Source: Dyadobacter fanqingshengii (GTDB lineage: Bacteria; Bacteroidota; Bacteroidia; Cytophagales; Spirosomataceae). From it: a DNA stretch of 64,000 nucleotides. The position numbers were made by a program, and so were the translations under genes. Positions 42,662-51,702 of this stretch are shown here, piece after piece. Position 1 is the stretch's first letter. Each line of letters opens with the position of its first letter. The notes under the pieces were generated by a model. That model searched no databases. It was given only the letters and a program-made list of their open reading frames with translations, and was not told where the DNA came from. The stretch covers positions 3,596,001 to 3,660,000 of the forward strand of contig NZ_CP098806.1 of the NCBI RefSeq assembly GCF_023822005.2, given 5' to 3'.

Positions 42662-43225
42662 ATGATGTTACTAACAACGCTTATCTTGTCCTTATCAATT
42701 TTTTCAACACAAAAAGACAATAAGGAACCTGATAACATGAAATCTGAAATAATTGTCATCAAAGATCTGGACGCAAATGCCAAGCCGTACGCGTATTTCA
42801 ATCTGGCAACAGGCAAAGCCGTTCCCGCAGGCGACGCCCAAACCGCAAACTGGGACATTGCATTCAGCAAAACGACCATAGCAGTAAACAGCGGCAGCAG
42901 CGGCCCGGGCCACGCCGGCGCATTGGTGGTTGAACAACCATTCGAAGCGATCACGGAAGCCCCGAAAGGCGGATACAAATCGGATCACGACGACACATTT
43001 GCCATTCCGGGCGGAAGTGGAAATTCGTGGTATAAATATGACATGAGCGTGCACGCAATCAGGACCATTCCGGGAAGAACGCTTCTCGTAAAGACGTCGG
43101 ATGGCAAATATGCCAAAGTTCAGATCATTAGTTACTACAAAGGCGCCCCGGAAGAAGTGCCGACGGAAGAATCCAGTTATTTTACTTTTCGCTACGTATT
43201 AGCGGATGCAAATGGGAAGTTTTAA
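42662..43225 (+). CDS. Second HmuY-family protein
   Basis: 187 aa with a hydrophobic N-terminus (MMLLTTLILSLSIFS) that looks like a signal peptide, then a single HmuY domain: NWDIAFSKTTIAVNSGSSGP, SGNSWYKYDMSVHAIRTIPGR and SSYFTFRYVLADANG at the end. It is last in the operon, 35 bp after the larger HmuY gene and before a strong terminator. Haem-binding His/Met residues cannot be assigned by eye. Confidence 0.85.
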   Translation: MMLLTTLILSLSIFSTQKDNKEPDNMKSEIIVIKDLDANAKPYAYFNLATGKAVPAGDAQTANWDIAFSKTTIAVNSGSSGPGHAGALVVEQPFEAITEAPKGGYKSDHDDTFAIPGGSGNSWYKYDMSVHAIRTIPGRTLLVKTSDGKYAKVQIISYYKGAPEEVPTEESSYFTFRYVLADANGKF

Positions 43226-43242
43226 TTGATCTTCAATGCACG

Positions 43243-43280
43243 AGAGACCTGGAAAGCGCTATGCTTTCCAGGTCTCTTTT
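43243..43280. terminator. Bidirectional terminator after the haem operon
   Basis: Perfect 15-bp stem, AGAGACCTGGAAAGC (43243-43257) and GCTTTCCAGGTCTCT (43263-43277), 5-nt loop, then TTT. It reaches the stop codon of the convergent YdeI-like gene. Confidence 0.85.
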
Positions 43281-43890
43281 ATTTCGCAGCATATTTCCAG
43301 AGCCTGATTTTCCCTTCTTCCAGCCACTCAACAGCCGTGGCCATTCGCCTTTCTCTCGTCGCCTCTGTTTTTGCTTCGGTAATCCAGACTACGTATTCCT
43401 TTTTTTGAGAATAGCTGAAATTGTCAAATGTCTGCCGGGCTTTTGATGTCATTGCATTCAGAAAATATTCGGGCACGTCCAGTTCCTTACTTACTTCCGG
43501 TTTCTGTTCGCGCACAACTTTCACGCCGCTGTCGATCAACTGCATGGATTGAATTATAAAATCACCCAGAATGGATTCATCCGGCAAATCGTCAATTTTC
43601 TGGATTCTGCCTAAATGTCCCATGGAAGCCTTGTCACCCAAAGCCAGCATCTTATCCGGATCCGAAAGCCGCGACCCGTGCCAGAACCCTAGTGAACAAT
43701 GCTGCTTGAATGATGCCATATTGCAAAGAATGCTTCCCTTGTATTCGAAATGCGGGAAGCTCCACTTCATGGTTTCCGTTGCGTCGGGACAATAAATGTG
43801 AATCAGATCGCGCAGGTAAGTAAGGATTGGGATAGCAAAATTGGCAGATTTCAAAATATAGGTGTCTATCCTTGGATCCGTTTTTTTCAT
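43279..43890 (-). CDS. YdeI/OmpD-associated family protein (DUF1801 plus OmdA)
   Basis: 203 aa. The N-terminal part (about 15-120) resembles DUF1801 (PDATETMKWSFPHFEYKGSILCNMASFKQH), and the C-terminal part (about 140-200) the bacteriocin-protection/OmdA domain (VPEYFLNAMTSKARQTFDNFSYSQKKEYVVWITEAKTEATRERRMATAVEWL). Linked in Enterobacteria to polymyxin or bacteriocin resistance; role here unknown. Followed 6 bp upstream by the fused GNAT-SRPBCC gene. Confidence 0.85.
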   Translation of the reverse strand: MKKTDPRIDTYILKSANFAIPILTYLRDLIHIYCPDATETMKWSFPHFEYKGSILCNMASFKQHCSLGFWHGSRLSDPDKMLALGDKASMGHLGRIQKIDDLPDESILGDFIIQSMQLIDSGVKVVREQKPEVSKELDVPEYFLNAMTSKARQTFDNFSYSQKKEYVVWITEAKTEATRERRMATAVEWLEEGKIRLWKYAAK

Positions 43891-43896
43891 GATCTT

Positions 43897-44937
43897 TTAT
43901 TTTTCCAAAATCCCTTTCAAGTTATTCAATCCGTCCTGAAAATCCTTTCCGACGGATTCTTCCATTCCCATAAAAGGCAGCATTACGTTCATGGGTATAG
44001 GCATGGATCCGGAAAAGCCCCACTTTACTTTGGTCGCACTCGGATCAACTTCTTCGGTGATCATATAAGCGTCGTTCGAACTTTCAAAAGGCTCGATGAA
44101 CCTGAGTTGCGTGTCCACGCGCTCGCCTTCCGTTATTTTGGTAATCTCCTGCTCCCCCTTCCCTACCTCTTTATTTCCTTCCCACATGGAAGTAAATCCC
44201 ACGGTTCCGTCCGTTCCCGTATAATTCTTTTTAATGTTCGGGTCTTTACCCATCCATACGCTCCAGTTATCCTGGTTTTTCAGTGATTTGATGTATTCGA
44301 AAACCTGGGATTTAGGGCGGTTGATGATCACTTCCCTTTCAACTGCGTAGTCTTTTGGCATAATGAACGCCGCAATGAGGACGACAGCAATTATTCCTAA
44401 GATAATGTAGAGCACTTTTTTCATAAGGGGATTATTTTGAGGTGAATAAATAAACTTGTACTTAATTTCATCCAAATCTTCTATGCGCTCAATATTGACC
44501 ATCCCGGCCTTTTCCAACACCCGGATCGACGCGGCATTACCCACATTCACATAAGCAATAACCTGCTTCGCAAGCAGTGTTTGCTTTGCAAAACCAATCA
44601 GTCCGCGTGCGATCTCCGTTGCGATCCCCTTCCCCCAATGCTCTTCCAAAATCCGGTAACCAATCTCGACCTCGCTCCCATCCATATCGAGCTTTGCCGT
44701 ACCAATTAATTCGCCGGAATAACGGCCTTCAATTAAATATCTTCCCAAATAAGTGTCGTTTCCATATTCGGCCAGAAAAGTCCGCAGCATCTTATCTGAC
44801 TCCTGACGGTCCAGCGCATGTCCCGTCACATATTTCATCACATTGTCATTATTACTTAACCTGAAATATTTGTCCCCGTCCGCTGCGGTCATCTTGGTCA
44901 GCACAAAGTTTTCGGTGCTTATGGTTTTAACTTTCAT
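43897..44937 (-). CDS. GNAT acetyltransferase fused in frame to an SRPBCC/START-like protein
   Basis: 346 aa from the ATG at 44937. Residues 1-165 are a GNAT acyltransferase of the RimJ/RimL type (VEIGYRILEEHWGKGIATEIARGL acetyl-CoA motif, NAASIRVLEKAGM). Residue 172 is Met at the start of MKKVLYIILGIIAVVLIAAFIMP, a membrane anchor typical of free-standing SRPBCC proteins, which continues to the end as a polyketide-cyclase-like domain (YAVEREVIINRPKSQVFEYI). A GNAT domain is normally cytoplasmic and complete at about 165 aa, so two ancestral genes appear joined by loss of a stop codon; the ATG at 44424 may still serve as an internal start. Confidence 0.8.
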   Translation of the reverse strand: MKVKTISTENFVLTKMTAADGDKYFRLSNNDNVMKYVTGHALDRQESDKMLRTFLAEYGNDTYLGRYLIEGRYSGELIGTAKLDMDGSEVEIGYRILEEHWGKGIATEIARGLIGFAKQTLLAKQVIAYVNVGNAASIRVLEKAGMVNIERIEDLDEIKYKFIYSPQNNPLMKKVLYIILGIIAVVLIAAFIMPKDYAVEREVIINRPKSQVFEYIKSLKNQDNWSVWMGKDPNIKKNYTGTDGTVGFTSMWEGNKEVGKGEQEITKITEGERVDTQLRFIEPFESSNDAYMITEEVDPSATKVKWGFSGSMPIPMNVMLPFMGMEESVGKDFQDGLNNLKGILEK

Positions 44938-45096
44938 TGCGGCCAAACGTAGGTTATTATTCTAAATATACTCTGTTTCCCGATTAAGTCACATTGTTAT
45001 CCCATTGTAATTTTATAAAAATCAAGGGATAAATCTCAAATTCAGCGGGATTTGTGGGCATATCTGCTAATTAACAGTCATTAACAACTGATATAA

Positions 45097-45127
45097 TTTG
45101 CAGTATACATTTGAATTATTATATTTG
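45097..45127 (+). promoter_or_regulatory. Consensus Bacteroidota promoter
   Basis: TTTG (45097-45100), exactly 19 bases, TATATTTG (45120-45127): a perfect TTTG-N19-TAnnTTTG. It predicts a transcript beginning near 45134 that would cover the small gene at 45231 and possibly the RND operon. A second TACATTTG at 45106-45113 overlaps it. The flanking region 44938-45230 holds no gene I can support. Confidence 0.65.
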
Positions 45128-45230
45128 GCAGCAGGCATCATTTTATCAAGATTCCTTTCCATTATTCCCAATCATTCTTGAATTCATTATAAAAGTATGG
45201 ATTTTTCAATGTTCTGATTAAATCAGCATC

Positions 45231-45650
45231 ATGACAAAAAGAACTTTTGTATTGTTTTTCAGCCTAGTTCACTTCCTGGCTCTCTCGCTGTCCGCAAAGC
45301 AGCCGGCCACGCTGTGCAAGCTTGATTACGGAACTGGGTTCTCGCCGTATTCGGTTGAAACAAGCGTTGAGTCGGCGGATGTGGTCATTGTGGACGATAC
45401 CATTGATCCAAACCGCACCATCGTAAAAGCAGATGGATGCAAATGGCGAGAGAATTTATCAAAGCTGCTTCGGCACCGCCATTCAAGTTACCGGTTCGCT
45501 TCTTTCGAAACCGTTGTTTTTTCAAATTACTATTTTCTACGCAAGCCAAAGTTTATCCGCGAAAGTTTATTAGCGATAAATTTCACCGAAAGGGAAAACA
45601 TTGTACTCCCTGGTTACTACGGCTTTCTGCACCGCCTTTGCCCATTCTAA
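45231..45650 (+). CDS. Hypothetical protein with signal-peptide-like N-terminus
   Basis: 139 aa. MTKRTFVLFFSLVHFLALSLSAKQ is a convincing Sec signal by eye, but the remainder is not recognisable and from about residue 70 is rich in Arg, Phe and Tyr with an odd composition. It follows a perfect promoter by 100 nt, which favours expression, and precedes the RND operon by 170 bp. It may be a real small secreted protein or a leader frame whose later part has drifted. Confidence 0.4.
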   Translation: MTKRTFVLFFSLVHFLALSLSAKQPATLCKLDYGTGFSPYSVETSVESADVVIVDDTIDPNRTIVKADGCKWRENLSKLLRHRHSSYRFASFETVVFSNYYFLRKPKFIRESLLAINFTERENIVLPGYYGFLHRLCPF

Positions 45651-45744
45651 TTTCCTCATTGCAAGCTATGTTTGATTACTGACGGACGGGTTTACTGTGC
45701 CATAAAAAGCGCTGTGTATCTGTCCCGGATCAGCACATACATTT

Positions 45745-45765
45745 TGTTGGCTACACCAGCCAACA
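45745..45765. promoter_or_regulatory. Inverted repeat upstream of the RND operon
   Basis: TGTTGGCT (45745-45752), ACACC, AGCCAACA (45758-45765): a perfect 8-bp inverted repeat 55 nt before the efflux adaptor start. Could be the operator of a distant repressor or an mRNA hairpin; no regulator gene is adjacent. Confidence 0.45.
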
Positions 45766-45820
45766 TATAAGGCTATTCCTATCCCCCAAAAACTCATATC
45801 ACATTAAAAATCAACTTATT

Positions 45821-46969
45821 ATGAATAATTTCAGATGGTTTCTGCTTGCCTTGCCATGCGTACTCGCGTACGGCTGTACTTCGGAAGGCGCTAGTGAATC
45901 TAAAAAAGAAACTGCTATCCCCACCATTCCCGTTACGGAATTAGTCCCCCAAAAAACCGAAGTTTACCGCGAATATGTGGGTGACATTCACGCTGTCCGT
46001 AATGTTGAAATATATGCCCGCGTCAAAGGTTACCTGGAAGAAGTTTATGTAGATGAAGGCAAAGAAGTGAAGAAAGGACAAACATTGTTCAGGATCAACA
46101 ATGAGGAATATGAGGCACAGCTGGCCTCCGCAAAAGCAAACCTTCAAAGTGCCATCGCAGAAGCAAAAGGTGCTGAGCTTGAACTGAAAAGGGTCAAACT
46201 GCTGGTTGAAAAAAATGTAATTGCCAAATCGGAAGTGGAAGTTGCAGAAGCAAAACTAGCGGCTGTGAATGCACGGATCGAAGAAGCACGTTCCGAAAAA
46301 TCAAAGGCTGCCATTCACCTGGCTCAAACAGAGATTAAAGCCCCTTTCGACGGCATAGTGGACCGTATCCCGCATAAAATGGGCAGCCTGATTGACGAGG
46401 GAACATTACTGACAACACTTTCAGATACAAAAAGCGTTTTTGCCTATTTCAATGTTTCTGAAAATGAGTATCTCGAATATGTGAAAGCACGCGGGAAAGC
46501 CGAAAGTGCAACGGTGGTTGAATTGGAACTGGCAGATGGTTCATACTTCAAACAAAAAGGAACCGTAGAAACAATGGAAGGCGCATTCGATGAAGGAACC
46601 GGCTCTATAGCATTCAGGGCGCGGTTTAAAAATCCTGATAAATTGTTGAAACACGGATCCACAGGAACCATCAGACTGACGAACACGGTGGATAATGCGA
46701 TTCTCGTGCCGCAAAAAGCCGCCTTCGAAATACAGGATAAGAACTTTGTATACGTGCTGGGGAAAGACAATGTGATTAAAACGCGCAGCTTTGTTCCGAA
46801 ATCACGGTTAGCAGGATATTATGTGGTAAAATCAGGTTTGCAATCAGGAGAAACCATTGTGTACGAAGGACTTCAGGGATTGAAGGACGGGGCAACCATT
46901 ACGCCTAAAAACATTCCGCTTGACAGTCTGAATGTGAAGGCAGCAAAAATAGAGCTGACCGCGCGCTAG
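45821..46969 (+). CDS. RND efflux periplasmic adaptor (membrane fusion lipoprotein)
   Basis: 382 aa. Lipobox with Cys19 (LAYGC) anchors it to a membrane. Biotinyl-lipoyl halves flank a coiled-coil hairpin (about 95-165; SAKANLQSAIAEAKGAELELKRVKLLVEKNVIAKSEVEVAEAKLAAVNARIEEARSEKSKA is the helical part), followed by beta-barrel and membrane-proximal domains (IKAPFDGIVDRI, NAILVPQKAAFE). AcrA-like. First gene of a three-gene operon with pump and outer-membrane channel. Confidence 0.93.
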   Translation: MNNFRWFLLALPCVLAYGCTSEGASESKKETAIPTIPVTELVPQKTEVYREYVGDIHAVRNVEIYARVKGYLEEVYVDEGKEVKKGQTLFRINNEEYEAQLASAKANLQSAIAEAKGAELELKRVKLLVEKNVIAKSEVEVAEAKLAAVNARIEEARSEKSKAAIHLAQTEIKAPFDGIVDRIPHKMGSLIDEGTLLTTLSDTKSVFAYFNVSENEYLEYVKARGKAESATVVELELADGSYFKQKGTVETMEGAFDEGTGSIAFRARFKNPDKLLKHGSTGTIRLTNTVDNAILVPQKAAFEIQDKNFVYVLGKDNVIKTRSFVPKSRLAGYYVVKSGLQSGETIVYEGLQGLKDGATITPKNIPLDSLNVKAAKIELTAR

Positions 46970-46999
46970 GGTTCATTCTTCTCACCTGAATTTCAAATC

Positions 47000-49900
47000 A
47001 TGTTTCAAAAATTTATAGAGAGGCCAGTGTTGTCACTGGTCATCTCAATCTTCATAACCTTACTCGGGCTTTTTGCGCTTGTAGACCTTCCCGTTTCACA
47101 GTTTCCGGACATTGTGCCGCCATCGGTTGTCGTAACGGCGACCTATACGGGTGCCAATTCAGAGGTCGGCGTGGATGCCGTTGCTGTTCCGCTCGAACGC
47201 GCCATCAATGGCGTGCCGGGCATGACTTACATGACCAGCGTGTCTGGCAACGATGGTGTTACAACCATTACAATCTCATTCAACGTGGGCATTGACCCCG
47301 ATCTTGCGGCCGTAAACGTGCAAAACCGCGTTCAGACTGTCATTGACGAACTTCCGGAAGAAGTAATTAAAGCCGGTGTAACCACCGAAAAAGAAGTGAA
47401 CAGTATGCTGATGTACCTGGACATTATGAGTTCGGATACATCTGTTGCTGAGGACTTTGTATATAATTTCGCCGACATTAACCTGCTCAAAGAACTGAAA
47501 AGGATTGATGGTGTGGGCCGGGCCGTTATCATGGGAAGCCGCGACTATTCCATGCGCGTTTGGTTAAAGCCAGACCGGATGAATGGTTATAATATTTCGG
47601 CAGATGATGTGGTTAAAGCAATCCGTGAGCAGAATGTTGTAGCCGCTCCAGGTAAAACCGGAGTCAGTTCAGGCCGGGAAGTGCAGGCGTTGCAATATGT
47701 GCTGAAATATACCGGGAAGTTGTTCGAGCCAGCTCAGTATGAAAATATCGTTTTGCGATCCAATCCCGACGGCTCCATGCTAAAATTGAAGGATGTAGCT
47801 GATATTGAGTTTGGTACACTTGAATACGATATGGCTTCAAAGTCTAACGGCAAGCCGTCCGCATCCATTATGCTGAAACAACGCCCGGGATCGAATGCAC
47901 AGGAAGTCATTGCAAATGTGAAAAAGAAAGTAGCCGAACTGAAAGCGACGACATTCCCTCCCGGTATGGATTATATGGTTTCGTACGACGTCTCCCGCTT
48001 CCTTGACGCGTCTATTCACGAGGTTGTGCGCACGCTGATCGAAGCATTTATCCTTGTAATTATCATCGTTTACATATTCCTGCAAGATTTCCGTTCGACC
48101 CTTATTCCGGCGCTGGCGGTGCCTGTTGCATTGGTGGGAACGTTCGCATTTATGCAGTTATTCGGGTTTTCTATTAACCTTTTAACATTGTTTGCGCTTG
48201 TTCTGGCCATTGGGATTGTGGTGGATAATGCCATTGTCGTCGTCGAGGCCGTCCACGCGAAGATGGCCGAAAAACACCTGGATGCCCGCGAAGCGACCAT
48301 TGAATCCATGAAAGAAATGAGCGGCGCGATCATTGCGATTACGCTGGTCATGTCAGCGGTTTTTGTTCCGGTTGCATTTATGTCCGGACCGGTGGGGATT
48401 TTTTATCGCCAGTTCTCGATTACCCTCGCCATTTCCATTGTGATTTCCGGGATTAATGCATTGACATTAACCCCCGCACTTTGCGCGTTAATGTTGAAAA
48501 ACACCCACGGACAACCATCGAAAAACACGCTTCTCGACAAATTCTTCGCAGGATTTAATAAAGGCTACGACGGCATTTCAGCAAAATACAGGAAGTTGCT
48601 GGGCTTGATTATCAACAGAAGAGTAATCACGGTCGGATTATTAATAGCCTTCTGCGTAGCAACTTATGGAATCAACACAGTGCTTCCGACTGGTTTTATT
48701 CCCACAGAAGACCAGGGAGTTATCAATGTAAATGTGACTACTCCGGTGGCTGCTACGGTTGAAAGGACCGAAGCTGTTCTGGATGAAATTCAAAAAGTTG
48801 CAAAAGGGCTCGAAGCTGTCGAGTCTGTTTCGTCACTTTCAGGATACAGCCTGATCACAGAATCCGCGGGATCTTCCTACGGTATGGCTATGATCAACCT
48901 GAAACCCTGGGATGAGCGGACGGTGTCTGTTCAAGACATTATCTCCGAAATGGAGGCGAAAACCAAGCATATTACCGATGCGGAGATTCAGTTTTTCCCT
49001 CCACCCACCGTCCCCGGATTCGGTAATTCAAGTGGTTTCGAGCTCCGCGTGCAGGACCGCACAGGAAGCGACGACTTGCAGAAGACCGCAGAGATTACCA
49101 ACAAATTTGTAAAAGACCTGATGGACTCGCCGGAAATTGCAAGCGCATTCAGCAGCTTCGACGCGAGTTTCCCGCAATATATGATCCATGTTGATCCGGA
49201 TATAGCAGCAAAAAAAGGGGTTTCGGTTGATGTGGCGATGAGCACATTGCAAACTCTGATAGGAAGTTTGTACGCTTCCAACTTCATTCGCTTCGGGCAA
49301 ATGTATAAAGTGATGGTCCAGGCCGATCCGAGTTTCAGGAAAAATCCGGAGGATATCCTTAAACTTTATGTAAAAAACAACCGTGGTGAAATGGTGCCGT
49401 TCTCGACATTCATCCGCCTCGAAAGGGTTTACGGACCTGAGTTGCTGACGCGTTATAATATGTACACCTCCGCCATGATTAATGGCGATGCGGCACCGGG
49501 TTATAGCAGCGGGGATGCCATTGAAGCTGTTGAGCGCGTGGCTGCTGCCAGTTTGCCGAGAGGTTTTACCTATGAATGGTCGGGCATGACGCGGGAAGAA
49601 ATTCTTTCCGGTGACCAGGCTATTTACATTTTTGGCGTCTGTCTGATCTTCGTTTATCTACTGCTTGCGGCGCAATATGAAAGTTTCCTGCTTCCCTTGC
49701 CTGTTATACTTTCCTTACCAACCGGAATTTTCGGAGCATTCCTTGCATTGAAATTAATGGGATTGGAAAATAACATTTATGCGCAGGTATCACTCGTCAT
49801 GCTCATTGGTTTACTGGGTAAAAATGCCATCCTGATTGTAGAATACGCGATTATCAGGCAAAAAGAAGGACGCTCCGTGATTGAAGCAGCGTTGGAAGGC

Positions 49901-50152
49901 GCCACAGAAAGGCTGCGTCCGATCCTCATGACTTCACTGGCATTTATAGCCGGACTTATTCCCCTGGTAATGGCCTCTGGCGCAGGTGCGATCGGTAACC
50001 GGTCCATCGGGACCGCTGCTGCTGGCGGGATGCTGATCGGAACATTGTTCGGGGTAATTATTATCCCTGGATTGTATGTGCTGTTTGCCAGCATGGTCAA
50101 ACCAAAGAAACCGAAAGTAGTAAACCAACACGCAGAAGTTGTTCTGGAATAA
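47000..50152 (+). CDS. RND multidrug efflux permease (HAE1, AcrB-like)
   Basis: 1050 aa, the usual AcrB length, with two repeats of six membrane helices and large periplasmic loops. It begins MFQKFIERPVLSLVISIFITLLGL. The helix 10 Lys (LLGKNAILIVEYAI) is present. In helix 4 the proton-relay pair reads VVDNAIVVVE, so the position of AcrB Asp408 is Asn while Asp407 is kept. It exports hydrophobic compounds, driven by the proton gradient, through the adjacent adaptor and outer-membrane channel. Starts 30 bp after the adaptor stop. Confidence 0.94.
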   Translation: MFQKFIERPVLSLVISIFITLLGLFALVDLPVSQFPDIVPPSVVVTATYTGANSEVGVDAVAVPLERAINGVPGMTYMTSVSGNDGVTTITISFNVGIDPDLAAVNVQNRVQTVIDELPEEVIKAGVTTEKEVNSMLMYLDIMSSDTSVAEDFVYNFADINLLKELKRIDGVGRAVIMGSRDYSMRVWLKPDRMNGYNISADDVVKAIREQNVVAAPGKTGVSSGREVQALQYVLKYTGKLFEPAQYENIVLRSNPDGSMLKLKDVADIEFGTLEYDMASKSNGKPSASIMLKQRPGSNAQEVIANVKKKVAELKATTFPPGMDYMVSYDVSRFLDASIHEVVRTLIEAFILVIIIVYIFLQDFRSTLIPALAVPVALVGTFAFMQLFGFSINLLTLFALVLAIGIVVDNAIVVVEAVHAKMAEKHLDAREATIESMKEMSGAIIAITLVMSAVFVPVAFMSGPVGIFYRQFSITLAISIVISGINALTLTPALCALMLKNTHGQPSKNTLLDKFFAGFNKGYDGISAKYRKLLGLIINRRVITVGLLIAFCVATYGINTVLPTGFIPTEDQGVINVNVTTPVAATVERTEAVLDEIQKVAKGLEAVESVSSLSGYSLITESAGSSYGMAMINLKPWDERTVSVQDIISEMEAKTKHITDAEIQFFPPPTVPGFGNSSGFELRVQDRTGSDDLQKTAEITNKFVKDLMDSPEIASAFSSFDASFPQYMIHVDPDIAAKKGVSVDVAMSTLQTLIGSLYASNFIRFGQMYKVMVQADPSFRKNPEDILKLYVKNNRGEMVPFSTFIRLERVYGPELLTRYNMYTSAMINGDAAPGYSSGDAIEAVERVAAASLPRGFTYEWSGMTREEILSGDQAIYIFGVCLIFVYLLLAAQYESFLLPLPVILSLPTGIFGAFLALKLMGLENNIYAQVSLVMLIGLLGKNAILIVEYAIIRQKEGRSVIEAALEGATERLRPILMTSLAFIAGLIPLVMASGAGAIGNRSIGTAAAGGMLIGTLFGVIIIPGLYVLFASMVKPKKPKVVNQHAEVVLE

Positions 50153-50206
50153 TCCCTGGCAGCCGGGCAAATCGTCCGGCTGCTTCCCTCACTGATCTTA
50201 TATTTA

Positions 50207-51649
50207 ATGAAAACATATAAAACGATATATAACCTCCTGCTCGCGGGCGCCCTTATGGGTGTGGCCGGGTGTAAGCTCACACAACCCATCGAGCAGAAAG
50301 CGCGCATCAATGCGCCTCAGACATTTGCTGACCAAACCGACTCAACAGGCATAGCAGCCATACAATGGAAATCATTTTTCAAAGACGCGCACCTGATAGC
50401 GCTGATCGATACTGCACTTCAAAACAACCTTGATTTGAAGATCGCTGCGCAAAGGATCGAGATGGTTAGGACAAACATTCTCGCTGCGCAGGGCGCATTG
50501 CTGCCATCCGTTTCCGCGGAAGTGACCGGCGGCGGCCGGAAATTTGGCGATTACACCATGGACGGCGTCGGGAATTATGACACGAATTTTTCAGAAAACA
50601 TTGATGCGGACCGCAGGCTACCTGCCCCTTTCCTGCCGGATTATTTTATCGGGCTGAGAAGTTCCTGGGAAATTGATATCTGGGGGAAGCTGAAAACGCA
50701 GAAAAAAGCAGCCTATAACCGCGTGCTGGCCACTGAAAAGGCCCGCCACACGATCATTACAGGCCTTATTGCAGAAATTGCAAGTGCTTATTACGAGCTG
50801 ATCGCGCTGGATACTGAAATGGCGATCATTCAAAAAAACATTGCCTTGCAACAATCGGCGGTGGAGACGATCAAAATCCAGAAAGAAGGCGGACGGGCTA
50901 ATGAACTGGGCGTGCAACAACTCAGCGCGCAGCTGTTCAACACGCAAAGTCTCGAAGTTGAAAAACAACAGCAGATCATCGAATCGGAAAACAAACTTAA
51001 TTTACTCCTCGGCCGTTTCCCGCAACCCATCGTTCGCAATACGATACTGGAACAAACGTTGCCTCAAACCGCTCAGGCAGGAGTTCCTGCCAATATGTTG
51101 AGAAGAAGACCGGACATTCAGCAAGCGCAATTTGACCTGCTTGCAAATTACTCCGAGCAACAGGCCGCGCAACTTGCGTTTCTGCCATCATTGAACATTA
51201 CTGCATTTCTTGGTTTTAATTCATTTAAAAGCAATTTACTCCTCAATCCGGCCTCCATGGCGTATAATGCAATCGGAGGCCTAGCCGCGCCGCTTCTGAA
51301 CAGTAAAGCCTTGAAGGCTGGACAAAAGAGGACAGAAGCTGCCAGCCTGGAAGCCTTATACACCTATAATAAGGCTGTGCTTACCGGTTTTCAGGAAGTA
51401 AGCACCAGTCTGAAAAAGCTGGAAAACAACAGGAGAATCAATGACTTCAAAACACAGGAAGTTGACGTGCTGCAACAAGCCGTGGTAACATCCAAAGACT
51501 TATTCGCGACAGGTTATGCTTCCTACCTGGAAGTAATCACCGCGCAAAGAAGTGTTTTAGAAGCCGAGCTGTCATTAACAGATGTTCAAAAGAATCAGTA
51601 TTTAGCATTGATCGAGTTGTATCGTTCGCTGGGTGGCGGTTGGGAATAA
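50207..51649 (+). CDS. Outer-membrane efflux lipoprotein (NodT/OprM family)
   Basis: 480 aa, lipobox with Cys22 (GVAGC). Two OEP repeats can be seen (TALQNNLDLKIAAQRIEMVRTN and VPANMLRRRPDIQQAQFDLLANYSEQQAAQLAFLPSLN), the RRPDIQQA block being diagnostic of NodT-type channels. It forms the trimeric exit duct of the tripartite pump. Last gene of the operon, 54 bp after the permease. Confidence 0.93.
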   Translation: MKTYKTIYNLLLAGALMGVAGCKLTQPIEQKARINAPQTFADQTDSTGIAAIQWKSFFKDAHLIALIDTALQNNLDLKIAAQRIEMVRTNILAAQGALLPSVSAEVTGGGRKFGDYTMDGVGNYDTNFSENIDADRRLPAPFLPDYFIGLRSSWEIDIWGKLKTQKKAAYNRVLATEKARHTIITGLIAEIASAYYELIALDTEMAIIQKNIALQQSAVETIKIQKEGGRANELGVQQLSAQLFNTQSLEVEKQQQIIESENKLNLLLGRFPQPIVRNTILEQTLPQTAQAGVPANMLRRRPDIQQAQFDLLANYSEQQAAQLAFLPSLNITAFLGFNSFKSNLLLNPASMAYNAIGGLAAPLLNSKALKAGQKRTEAASLEALYTYNKAVLTGFQEVSTSLKKLENNRRINDFKTQEVDVLQQAVVTSKDLFATGYASYLEVITAQRSVLEAELSLTDVQKNQYLALIELYRSLGGGWE

Positions 51650-51685
51650 AAAAAAGAGCCCGTACTGTCACCAGTGCGGGCTCTT
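51647..51685 (-). terminator. Terminator of the tail-specific protease gene
   Basis: Stem AAGAGCCCGTACTG (51654-51667) with CAGTGCGGGCTCTT (51672-51685), one mismatch. On the minus strand it is followed by a run of eight or more T, so it mainly serves the protease gene; the hairpin may also stop the convergent efflux operon. Confidence 0.8.
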
Positions 51686-51702
51686 CAATATGCTCTTAAA
51701 TG

